Shown piece after piece: positions 35,269 through 40,838 of a DNA stretch of 40,838 bases. A program made the translations under genes and the position numbers. Source of the stretch: Prevotella sp. (lineage in GTDB: Bacteria; Bacteroidota; Bacteroidia; Bacteroidales; Bacteroidaceae); assembly GCA_017445845.1 (NCBI GenBank), contig JAFSRY010000093.1, forward strand, positions 1 to 40,838, written 5' to 3'. Positions within the stretch are counted from its first letter, which is position 1, and each line of letters begins with the position of its first letter. The notes beneath the pieces were generated by a model, which was not told where the DNA came from, did not search any database, and saw only the letters and a list, made by a program, of their open reading frames with translations.

Positions 35269-37896
35269 ATGATGACTGCAAAAGAAATTCGTGAATCGTA
35301 TAAGAAATTCTTCGAGTCGAAAGGGCATGTGATTGTTCCCTCGGCTCCTATGGTGATTAAAGACGACCCCACACTGATGTTCACCAATGCCGGCATGAAC
35401 CAGTGGAAGGATATTATATTGGGCACTAAACAGCCCGAACCGCGACGCCGGGCGGACACCCAGAAGTGTCTGCGCGTCTCTGGCAAGCATAACGACCTGG
35501 AAGAGGTAGGCCACGACACCTACCACCACACCATGTTCGAGATGCTGGGCAACTGGTCGTTTGGTGACTACTTCAAAGAAGGGGCCATCGACATGGCATG
35601 GGAATATCTGGTCGATGTCCTCAAACTCAACCCTGCCAACCTCTACGTCACCGTCTTCGAAGGCGACGCATCCGAAGGCCTTGAGCGCGACGACGAGGCT
35701 GCAGGCTACTGGCTGAAGCATGTGCCCGCCGACCACATCATCAACGGCAACAAGCACGACAACTTCTGGGAAATGGGCGACACAGGGCCCTGCGGACCTT
35801 GCTCGGAAATACACCTCGACTCACGCTCCGAAGAAGAGAAACGCGAGACAGGCATCGCCGGACGCGACCTCGTCAACAAAGACCATCCGCAGGTCATCGA
35901 AATCTGGAACATTGTCTTCATGCAGTTCAACCGCAAGGCCGACGGTTCCTTGGAGAAACTCGCCATGAAGGTCATCGACACCGGTATGGGTTTCGAGCGA
36001 CTGGTGCGTGCCCTGCAAAACAAGCAGTCGAACTACGACACCGATGTCTTCCAGCCCATCATCCGCGAGGAAGAGCGACTGACAGGCAAACACTACGGTG
36101 ACAACGAAGACATCGACGTGGCCATGCGTGTCTGTGCCGACCATCTGCGTGCCGTTGCCTTCGCCATTGCCGACGGACAGCTGCCGTCAAATGCCAAGGC
36201 TGGATATGTCATCCGTCGCATCCTCCGTCGGGCCGTCCGCTATGCCTATACTTTCCTTGGACAGAAAGACGGATTCCTCTATAGACTACTGCCAGTACTC
36301 ATTGAAGAGATGGGCGACGCCTTCCCTGAACTGCCCGCACAGCGCGAACTTATCGGACGTGTGATGAAGGAAGAAGAAGAGTCGTTCCTTCGTACATTGG
36401 AACGCGGCATCAACCTGCTCAACAATGCAATGGACGACCTGAAGGCACAAGGCAAGACGGTCCTCGACGGTGTCAGTGCCTTCCGTCTCTTCGACACCTA
36501 TGGCTTCCCACTCGACCTTACCGAACTGATATGTCGGGAGAATGGATATACTGTCGACGAGCAGCAGTTTGGCGAAGAGATGCAGAAGCAGAAAGAACGT
36601 GCCCGCAATGCCGCTCAGGTTGAGAATGGCGACTGGGTTGAACTGAAGCCGGGAACGCAGGAATTCGTCGGCTACGACTTCACCGAATATGAATGTCACA
36701 TCCTGCGCTACCGTAAGGTGACTCAAAAGAAAGCCTCCTATTATGAACTCGTCCTCGACTACACTCCGTTCTATGGCGAGATGGGCGGTCAGGTCGGCGA
36801 TCAGGGTGTGCTCGTCTCCGAGAACGAAACCGTTGAGATTATCGATACGAAACGCGAGAACAACCAAAGCATACATATCGTCAACGAACTGCCCAAGGAA
36901 CTTGAGGCTGACTTCATGGCATGTGTAGACACTGACAAACGAGAAGCATCGGCTGCCAACCACACCGCCACCCACCTGCTCGACTATGCACTGAAGCAAG
37001 TGCTCGGCGACCATGTTGAACAGAAGGGCTCTTATGTTTCTTCTGACACCCTGCGCTTCGACTTCTCACACTTCCAAAAGGTGACCGACGAAGAACTGCG
37101 CCAGGTGGAACGCCTTGTCAACGATATGATCCGACAGGACATCCCTCTCGACGAACATCGCAACACACCGCTCGAAGAGGCAAAGAAGATGGGAGCCATC
37201 GCACTCTTCGGCGAGAAATATGGCGACACCGTCCGTGTCGTCCGCTTTGGTCCTTCTTGCGAGTTCTGCGGTGGTATCCATGCCAAGTCCACCGGTCACA
37301 TCGGCATGTTCAAGATTGTTTCTGAAAGCAGCGTCGCAGCCGGCATCCGCCGTATCGAGGCTATGACAGGAAAGAACTGTGAGGAGGCTGTCTATGCCCT
37401 CGAAGACACCATGCGCGCCATCAAAGGACTTTTCAACAATGCCAAGGACTTGAAGGCTGTGTTGGAAAACTATATAAAGGAACACGACTCGATGAAGAAA
37501 GACATCGAACAGTTCCAGGCTCAGGCTGTAGAGCGCATGAAGCAGACCCTCGTCGACCGTGCAGAAAACATCGGTAGTGTGCGTGTCGTCAAAGCAGTCC
37601 TGCCCATCGAGGCCGCTCAGGCAAAGGACCTTGTCTTCAAGATACGCGAAGCCATTCCCGAGAAAATGCTCTGCGTCGTCGGCTCAACAGCCGGCAACAA
37701 GCCTCTGCTCTCGGTGATGCTCTCCGACGACATGGTGAAAGACCACAACCTCAATGCCGGTCAGATGGTGCGCGAGGCTGCCAAGCTCATCCAGGGCGGC
37801 GGCGGCGGTCAGCCCCACTTTGCATCGGCTGGCGGAAAGAACCTTGAAGGCATCCATGCTGCCGTCGACAAGGTTGTCGAACTGGCAAACCTGTAA
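35269..37896 (+). CDS. alaS: alanyl-tRNA synthetase
   Basis: AlaRS attaches alanine to tRNA-Ala and hydrolyses mischarged Ser/Gly-tRNA. The 875-residue length is normal. The class II catalytic core has [24 protein letters not shown] (in two pieces at about 24-48) and motif 2 [21 protein letters not shown]. The editing domain has [13 protein letters not shown] (about 565) with zinc-binding His residues and [16 protein letters not shown] (about 663) with the Cys and His. The C-Ala tail has [15 protein letters not shown]. The start could equally be the next ATG at 35272. greA follows 18 nt later. Highly expressed promoter-like -7 at 35239. Confidence 0.97.
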   Translation: MMTAKEIRESYKKFFESKGHVIVPSAPMVIKDDPTLMFTNAGMNQWKDIILGTKQPEPRRRADTQKCLRVSGKHNDLEEVGHDTYHHTMFEMLGNWSFGDYFKEGAIDMAWEYLVDVLKLNPANLYVTVFEGDASEGLERDDEAAGYWLKHVPADHIINGNKHDNFWEMGDTGPCGPCSEIHLDSRSEEEKRETGIAGRDLVNKDHPQVIEIWNIVFMQFNRKADGSLEKLAMKVIDTGMGFERLVRALQNKQSNYDTDVFQPIIREEERLTGKHYGDNEDIDVAMRVCADHLRAVAFAIADGQLPSNAKAGYVIRRILRRAVRYAYTFLGQKDGFLYRLLPVLIEEMGDAFPELPAQRELIGRVMKEEEESFLRTLERGINLLNNAMDDLKAQGKTVLDGVSAFRLFDTYGFPLDLTELICRENGYTVDEQQFGEEMQKQKERARNAAQVENGDWVELKPGTQEFVGYDFTEYECHILRYRKVTQKKASYYELVLDYTPFYGEMGGQVGDQGVLVSENETVEIIDTKRENNQSIHIVNELPKELEADFMACVDTDKREASAANHTATHLLDYALKQVLGDHVEQKGSYVSSDTLRFDFSHFQKVTDEELRQVERLVNDMIRQDIPLDEHRNTPLEEAKKMGAIALFGEKYGDTVRVVRFGPSCEFCGGIHAKSTGHIGMFKIVSESSVAAGIRRIEAMTGKNCEEAVYALEDTMRAIKGLFNNAKDLKAVLENYIKEHDSMKKDIEQFQAQAVERMKQTLVDRAENIGSVRVVKAVLPIEAAQAKDLVFKIREAIPEKMLCVVGSTAGNKPLLSVMLSDDMVKDHNLNAGQMVREAAKLIQGGGGGQPHFASAGGKNLEGIHAAVDKVVELANL

Positions 37897-37914
37897 TCAG
37901 CTGCCAAAGGTATT

Positions 37915-38382
37915 ATGGAATACATGTCACAAGAAGGCTACGATAAACTCGTGGCCGAACTCCGTGAGATGGAGAGCGTGGAACTGCCCAGGGTTCGCGA
38001 TGCCATCGCTGAAGCCCGCGACAAGGGTGACTTAAGCGAGAACTTCGAGTATCATGCAGCCAAGCGCGAACAGGCCCGGCTGCTCGGACGCATTCGCTTC
38101 AAACAGAAGATATTGGCCAATGCAAGGGTTCTCGACATGTCGCGCCTCAATGGTTCCGACTGTGTCCAGTTGCTGAGTCGGGTGGAAATCATGAACACCG
38201 CCAACAGCCGGAAGATGACCTACACCATTGTCAGTCCCCATGAGGCAGACCTCCACGAAGGGAAGATCTCGATTAAGTCGCCTATTGCCCAGGCTCTTTT
38301 GGGAAAGAAGGTCGGCGACAACGTCACAGTCCGCGTTCCTGCCGGAACTCTTCAGCTGCACATCGAAAGCATTCAGTTATAG
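37915..38382 (+). CDS. greA: transcription elongation factor GreA
   Basis: GreA rescues backtracked RNA polymerase by stimulating cleavage of the 3' RNA end. The 155-residue protein has the N-terminal coiled coil with the acidic tip RDKGDLSENFEYHAAKREQ (about 36-54, the two acidic residues that reach the active site) and the C-terminal FKBP-like domain (SPHEADLHEGKISIKSPIAQALLGKKVGD). It is the second gene after alaS, sharing its orientation with an 18-nt gap, so co-transcription is plausible. No terminator is obvious immediately after the stop, and the region beyond it becomes irregular. Confidence 0.96.
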   Translation: MEYMSQEGYDKLVAELREMESVELPRVRDAIAEARDKGDLSENFEYHAAKREQARLLGRIRFKQKILANARVLDMSRLNGSDCVQLLSRVEIMNTANSRKMTYTIVSPHEADLHEGKISIKSPIAQALLGKKVGDNVTVRVPAGTLQLHIESIQL

Positions 38383-38387
38383 TTTTA

Positions 38388-38773
38388 CTAATGGCTCTGT
38401 ATGCGTTTGTTCGGTATGCGGTATGTCTCGCCATCTTTCACAAAGACGGTGCCTGTCTCTATGAAGTTGAATGTCACATCATTTCTCTCTCTTGGCTCGG
38501 CTGACTGGTTCTCGTCTGAAATAAAGAGTTTTACTACACTCCCATAAGAAAATCAGCGGGAAAGAGGAATCTGACCTCGACGATGTCTCTCCACCTCTTC
38601 GGGCGTCGGCTTCTGTGGAATATCTTCCACTTTGAGGGACAACCCTGTGGCAAGTAGCGCGGCGAGCTTACGCCGTGCCAGTGCGTTGTTTTGATTGTAT
38701 TCTAATTCGTAGTAGTTTAGTGAACGTATGATATACGCGGGGCAGAGGGTGGGTCAGTACAGTTATGATTCAT
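38388..38773 (-). pseudogene. remnant of a small protein gene (possibly antitoxin-like)
   Basis: On the minus strand one frame encodes plausible protein with no usable start: SLNYYELEYNQNNALARR..., then ALLATGLSLKVEDI, ending PLSR at a TGA (38553-38555). The frame continues after it as VVKLFISDENQSAEPRERND..., then VFVKDGETYRIPNKRIQSH to a TAG at 38388-38390. An ATG at 38771-38773 opens a different frame (MNHNCTDPPSAPRISYVH), so one frameshift would join it to the first part. The opening resembles short Bacteroidota proteins of the pattern LEYNQNN-x-LA-x-LL-x-TGL often seen near toxin-antitoxin genes (recalled, not searched). A near-consensus -7 (TAACCTTTG) is at 38806-38814. Two separate small genes, the second without its start, is the alternative reading. 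Confidence 0.42.
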
Positions 38774-38780
38774 ATCTGCG

Positions 38781-38795
38781 TTCGAATGATTCGAA
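38781..38795. promoter_or_regulatory. perfect 15-bp palindrome (operator-like)
   Basis: TTCGAATGATTCGAA is a perfect palindrome with a single central base. It lies between the candidate -7 at 38806-38814 (minus strand) and the ATG at 38773 of the remnant gene, the usual place for an operator, and about 80 nt from the divergent ncRNA promoter. Confidence 0.55.
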
Positions 38796-38874
38796 AAGTT
38801 TGCTGCAAAGGTTAAAATCACATAATACTTAGCACTTTTTTTAGAGAAAATGGTGCTGTTTGAGAAAATTATTG

Positions 38875-38882
38875 TAACTTTG
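38875..38882 (+). promoter_or_regulatory. -7 element of the candidate ncRNA promoter
   Basis: TAACTTTG fully matches TAnnTTTG. The first base-paired segment of the ncRNA starts 5 nt later at 38887, so the transcript would begin directly at the stem. No -33 TTTG at ideal spacing was found. Confidence 0.65.
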
Positions 38883-38886
38883 CACC

Positions 38887-39241
38887 CGCAATCCCGACCC
38901 ACGCTGTGCCTGACCCGCAAAAGAGGGAAGGAGGGACGTAGTCGAGGGTAAGGGATGCGCTACATATTGAGAAGTGTTTGCTAAAGCTTTGGCTTTGTTA
39001 TCTTTGAACGTCGGAAATTCAAACGTATAACGCAAGGGCATAGCAGAGGTAGATACTACGGGTAGGTATAGAATATGCTGCTCGTTAGTGTGCCGAGGGT
39101 ACGTGTTACCCTCCAAGCACACTTTTACGAGTGCAATATATACCGACAGCGTGGGTGTCAAGTTCTGTTTGCAATGTTATACAGGTTTCCGACGACCTAA
39201 AGAGAAGAGCGAGCAGAGGCAAGATGCCCCGCCTTCTTTTT
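38887..39241 (+). ncRNA. candidate structured non-coding RNA, about 355 nt, with own promoter and terminator
   Basis: No protein-like frame is convincing here, but the structure is rich. A 5' stem pairs CGCAATCCCGACCC (38887-38900) with GGGTAAGGGATGCG (38946-38959). A second hairpin pairs GTTAT/TTTGAA (38997-39008) with TTCAAA/ATAAC (39018-39031). A long nested hairpin spans 39065-39144: GGTATA with TATACC, GCTCGT with ACGAGT, GTGTGC with GCACAC, and GAGGGTA with TACCCTC around a 5-nt loop. A terminator hairpin follows at 39203-39237 with a U-tract. A Bacteroidota promoter lies just upstream. The promoter-to-terminator layout fits a Bacteroidales-specific RNA such as the Bacteroidales-1 motif; identity is not shown. 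It lacks recognised SRP, tmRNA, RNase P or 6S signatures. Confidence 0.65.
39203..39241 (+). terminator. intrinsic terminator of the candidate ncRNA
   Basis: AGAAGAGCG (39203-39211) pairs with CGCCTTCT (39230-39237) with one bulged A; an inner GGCA/TGCC hairpin sits in the loop; TTTT follows at 39238-39241. Confidence 0.7.
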
Positions 39242-39550
39242 GTGTAGTCCGAAACAGTCAACACTATAACAAGCAAGTACCGCCACACCAAGGGCATCGG
39301 CGACGGCCAGAGAAGAAAACGGAGGAAATGAGCATGCGCCGACTCCTTGGATTTCATCCGACCATTTTCACGCTCGGCAAAACAAGCCCGCTTGTTTTGC
39401 TCTCGCTTAAGCAAATGGTTCTTCACATAGCCATCTGGGGTTTGCTGTTGCTCGTGCCACAGCCTCTCCTATTCGCTCTTCATCTATTCACCTAACACAT
39501 TCAGCACATGACGTAACGAAATAAAAACAACACTCCCCCCGAATACATCG
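39242..39550. other. non-coding stretch with one strong inverted repeat
   Basis: No supportable gene. The main feature is a perfect 11-bp inverted repeat, GCAAAACAAGC (39377-39387) and GCTTGTTTTGC (39390-39400), with an outer pair ACCATTT (39361-39367) / AAATGGT (39413-39419). Long open frames across 39088-39495 (plus) and 39106-39426 (minus) run through the ncRNA and lack protein-like features, so they are taken as chance. Confidence 0.6.
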
Positions 39551-39692
39551 TTCTTTGAGGCTTCGCCTCGAAGATCTCAGCGCTCGGGAGATTTCAAGCA
39601 CGCTTGAATCTCCACTCGCTAAATCGATCTTTGAGGCTTCGCCCGAAGAACGGCTTCGCCTCAACAAAGCCAGAAAGCAAGCTTTCGCTTTG
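39547..39692. repeat. cluster of nested hairpins with a 21-bp direct repeat
   Basis: Four inverted repeats follow one another. GAGGC-TTC-GCCTC is at 39557-39569. GGAGATTTCAAGC pairs with GCTTGAATCTCC at 39587-39614 (one bulge). CTTTGAGGC (39629-39637) pairs with GCCTCAACAAAG (39658-39669). CAAAGC-CA-GAAAGC pairs with GCTTTC-GCTTTG at 39665-39692, sharing bases with the third and so excluding it. ATCGNTCTTTGAGGCTTCGCC recurs at 39547-39567 and 39623-39643. The cluster lies just upstream of the toxin-antitoxin promoter. Confidence 0.8.
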
Positions 39693-39751
39693 TATTCGGC
39701 TTGCGCGTTCTTTGACATATTGAGACCCGACGGATATTTTTCGAGTAGAAA

Positions 39752-39784
39752 ATTGTGGCATTACAGAAAAATTGTGTAACTTTG
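39752..39784 (+). promoter_or_regulatory. promoter of the toxin-antitoxin operon
   Basis: ATTG (39752-39755), 21-nt spacer, and TAACTTTG (39777-39784), a full -7 match. It lies 34 nt before the antitoxin ATG at 39819. Confidence 0.65.
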
Positions 39785-39818
39785 CACACGATACAACTAT
39801 AAAGAGAAAGGAACTGAT

Positions 39819-40100
39819 ATGAGTACAACAGCACTGAACGGACTGCGCGACTATCTTACCGGCACGCTTTCGCCAGACAACATGATTTGGCTGGCCACCC
39901 AGTTGACCGAGTATGCCAAGAAGCAACAAGAACCGCCTTTCCGGCGATACACCATGGACGAGATCAACGCCATGCTCGACGAGGCAGAGGCCAATTTTGC
40001 AGCTGGCCGAGGCATACCCGATGAAGAGGCTTGGGACGATTTGAACGAAGAGATAGCCCTGTTAGAAAACGAACAGCACGAAATGGCAGAGGCAATATGA
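39819..40100 (+). CDS. antitoxin of a ParE/RelE-type toxin-antitoxin pair
   Basis: The 93-residue acidic protein has an N-terminal half (TTALNGLRDYLTGTLSPDNMIWLATQLTEYAKK) typical of a family of Bacteroidota antitoxins, then a C-terminal toxin-binding part (TMDEINAMLDEAEANFAAGRGIPDEEAWDD). This pattern and the position directly before a RelE/ParE-like gene support the call; it has no obvious classical DNA-binding motif. The stop overlaps the toxin start by 4 nt (ATGA), so the two are translationally coupled, with antitoxin first as usual. It probably neutralises the toxin by direct binding and may repress its own promoter. Confidence 0.8.
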   Translation: MSTTALNGLRDYLTGTLSPDNMIWLATQLTEYAKKQQEPPFRRYTMDEINAMLDEAEANFAAGRGIPDEEAWDDLNEEIALLENEQHEMAEAI

Positions 40101-40408
40101 AAGTAGAATGGGACCCGAAGGCAAAAGAGGCCAGAAGCCAAGTAGCCGACTACATACGCCGAGAGTTCGGAGCCAAGCGTAAGATACGGTTCTTACAGGA
40201 AGTACGTGAGACAACAAAGAAACTGAGCAAGGCCCCATACATCGGGCAGATTGACCCTCTCTTCGCCGACCGTGCAATGACCTACCGCAGCGTTATTGTA
40301 AATGGCCTGAATAAGATGGTTTATTGCATTGACGGAGACACTGTTCGCATCGCTGCTTTCTGGGACACCAGAAGCGAGCCTGAAGGACAGGCAGAGCAGG
40401 TAAGGTAG
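40097..40408 (+). CDS. ParE/RelE-family toxin
   Basis: The 103-residue protein starts at the ATG overlapping the antitoxin stop; a longer frame from 40031 would overlap the antitoxin and is unlikely. The fold is recognisable: basic N-terminal strand and helices (KVEWDPKAKEARSQVADYIRREFG), a YIGQIDPLF stretch, then YRSVIVNGLNKMVYCIDGDTVRIAAFWDTR, the typical ParE/RelE C-terminal sheet. Whether it targets DNA gyrase (ParE) or mRNA in the ribosome (RelE) cannot be decided, since the diagnostic residues differ between members. It is followed by a strong terminator. Confidence 0.8.
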   Translation: MKVEWDPKAKEARSQVADYIRREFGAKRKIRFLQEVRETTKKLSKAPYIGQIDPLFADRAMTYRSVIVNGLNKMVYCIDGDTVRIAAFWDTRSEPEGQAEQVR

Positions 40409-40438
40409 CACCCTCCATTCCTCCCCTCAATAGAAAAA

Positions 40439-40482
40439 TATCCGCCGAGACATCCTGACGAAGGATGTTCCCGGCGGATTTT
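40439..40482 (+). terminator. intrinsic terminator after the toxin gene
   Basis: ATCCGCCG and ACATCCT (40440-40456) pair with AGGATGT (40462-40468) and CGGCGGAT (40472-40479) around a 5-nt loop, followed by TTTTC; an A-rich run on the other side could also serve the opposite strand. Confidence 0.85.
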
Positions 40483-40590
40483 CGTATGCCCCCCGTCCGT
40501 CGCGGTCTCAGGCAATGACAAGAAAGACAGAAAAGATAAACTTCATTTATTAACAACTTTATTTACAAACCATTTAAAACAAAAAAGCGT

Positions 40591-40838
40591 ATGAAACAAA
40601 AATTATTTAAACGATGTACAAAACTGATATGGAGAGGCAGTTCCCATAGATTACTGCTCCTCATTACCACATTGCTGCCAGCAGCAGCATGGTCTGATAT
40701 TGGCGACACATTTACGGCTAATGCGACCTTAAATACAAACAGCACCGTTGAAATGACTTTCATTATTACGGGCGACAACACATGCGAAGTGTACGGTAAG
40801 AAAAAGGGACTTACAGGATATACGACATCAATAGACAA
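40591..40838 (+). CDS. secreted protein, N-terminus only (BspA-like surface protein likely)
   Basis: The 82 visible codons start at the ATG at 40591 and run off the window. Residues 1-35 form a long signal peptide (MKQKLFKRCTKLIWRGSSHR, then LLLLITTLLPAAAWS). The mature start (DIGDTFTANATLNTNSTVEMTFIITGDNTCEVYGKKKG) resembles the leader of BspA-like LRR proteins, which often begin with a GDTFTA...VEMTF motif, but no repeat is reached, so the assignment is tentative. The gene is well separated from the toxin operon by a strong terminator at 40439-40482. Confidence 0.55.
   Translation, partial: MKQKLFKRCTKLIWRGSSHRLLLLITTLLPAAAWSDIGDTFTANATLNTNSTVEMTFIITGDNTCEVYGKKKGLTGYTTSID

Noticed and set aside
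38887-39241. 6S, SRP, tmRNA or RNase P RNA identity
   Set aside because: The 5' end pairs locally rather than with the 3' end (against 6S and tmRNA), and no SRP GGAA-loop helix or RNase P core sequence was found.
39106-39426. 106-codon minus-strand frame antisense to the ncRNA
   Set aside because: It is antisense to structured RNA with no clear promoter on that strand; such frames arise by chance in conserved RNA genes.
39088-39495. 135-codon plus-strand frame across the ncRNA
   Set aside because: It spans the paired stems and the terminator of the ncRNA and has no domain or signal-like feature; its hydrophobic C-terminus is encoded by the 39377-39400 hairpin and flanks.
39693-39730. tRNA or rRNA leader (TTCTTTGACATATTG resembles Bacteroidota rRNA-leader text)
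   Set aside because: No tRNA cloverleaf or rRNA sequence follows; the next feature is the toxin-antitoxin promoter.
39555-39779. 74-codon plus-strand frame in the hairpin cluster
   Set aside because: It is created by the inverted repeats themselves, and its start is inside a hairpin; no protein-like pattern.

Overview
The window looks like a chromosomal segment of a Bacteroidota bacterium, most likely of the Prevotella group. Evidence: promoters follow the Bacteroidota pattern (TAnnTTTG at -7) instead of the E. coli type; Shine-Dalgarno sites are weak; and the gene set is typical of the order (SusC/TonB-type receptor, BspA-like leucine-rich repeat proteins, DUF4468, an OstA-like protein, paired parvulin chaperones, MerR next to alaS). 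Most of the window is densely packed core genome.

Layout. 1-4877: a TonB-dependent receptor (minus strand, cut by the window edge) diverges from an exported endonuclease/phosphatase, a uracil-DNA-glycosylase-family gene and udk. 4892-8886: a DUF308 membrane protein (minus), then rlmN, a PdxA-family gene with an altered active site, and a UPF0104-type membrane protein. 8945-9046: a 22-bp tandem repeat array. 9073-16439: mlaE-mlaF (minus) diverge from lptB, DUF4468, a Cache/SpoIIE-phosphatase/HATPase sensor, a STAS protein and two M15 D-Ala peptidase-like lipoproteins. 16615-22303: tig, then clpP-clpX-recQ. 22444-30538: guaB, two parvulin chaperones, an OstA-like protein and mutL. 30591-30700: a second array of the same 22-bp repeat. 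30753-35064 (minus): merR, an LRR protein, gpx, surE and lpxB, nearly all touching. 35269-38382: alaS and greA.

38383-40838 is different: an accessory-looking stretch with a broken small gene beside a perfect 15-bp palindrome, a strong candidate structured non-coding RNA of about 350 nt with its own promoter and intrinsic terminator, a field of nested hairpins, a ParE/RelE-type toxin-antitoxin pair, and the start of a secreted, probably BspA-like protein.

How the genes work together: a large share serves the envelope (LptB, OstA-like protein and LpxB for LPS; MlaEF for lipid trafficking; SurA-type chaperones and the TonB receptor for the outer membrane; M15 peptidases for the wall) and protein or DNA quality control (Tig, ClpXP, MutL, RecQ, UDG). 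The observations most worth following are the candidate ncRNA, the two palindromic 22-bp arrays placed in separate convergent gene junctions, and the PdxA-family protein in which two of three metal-binding histidines appear as aspartate.
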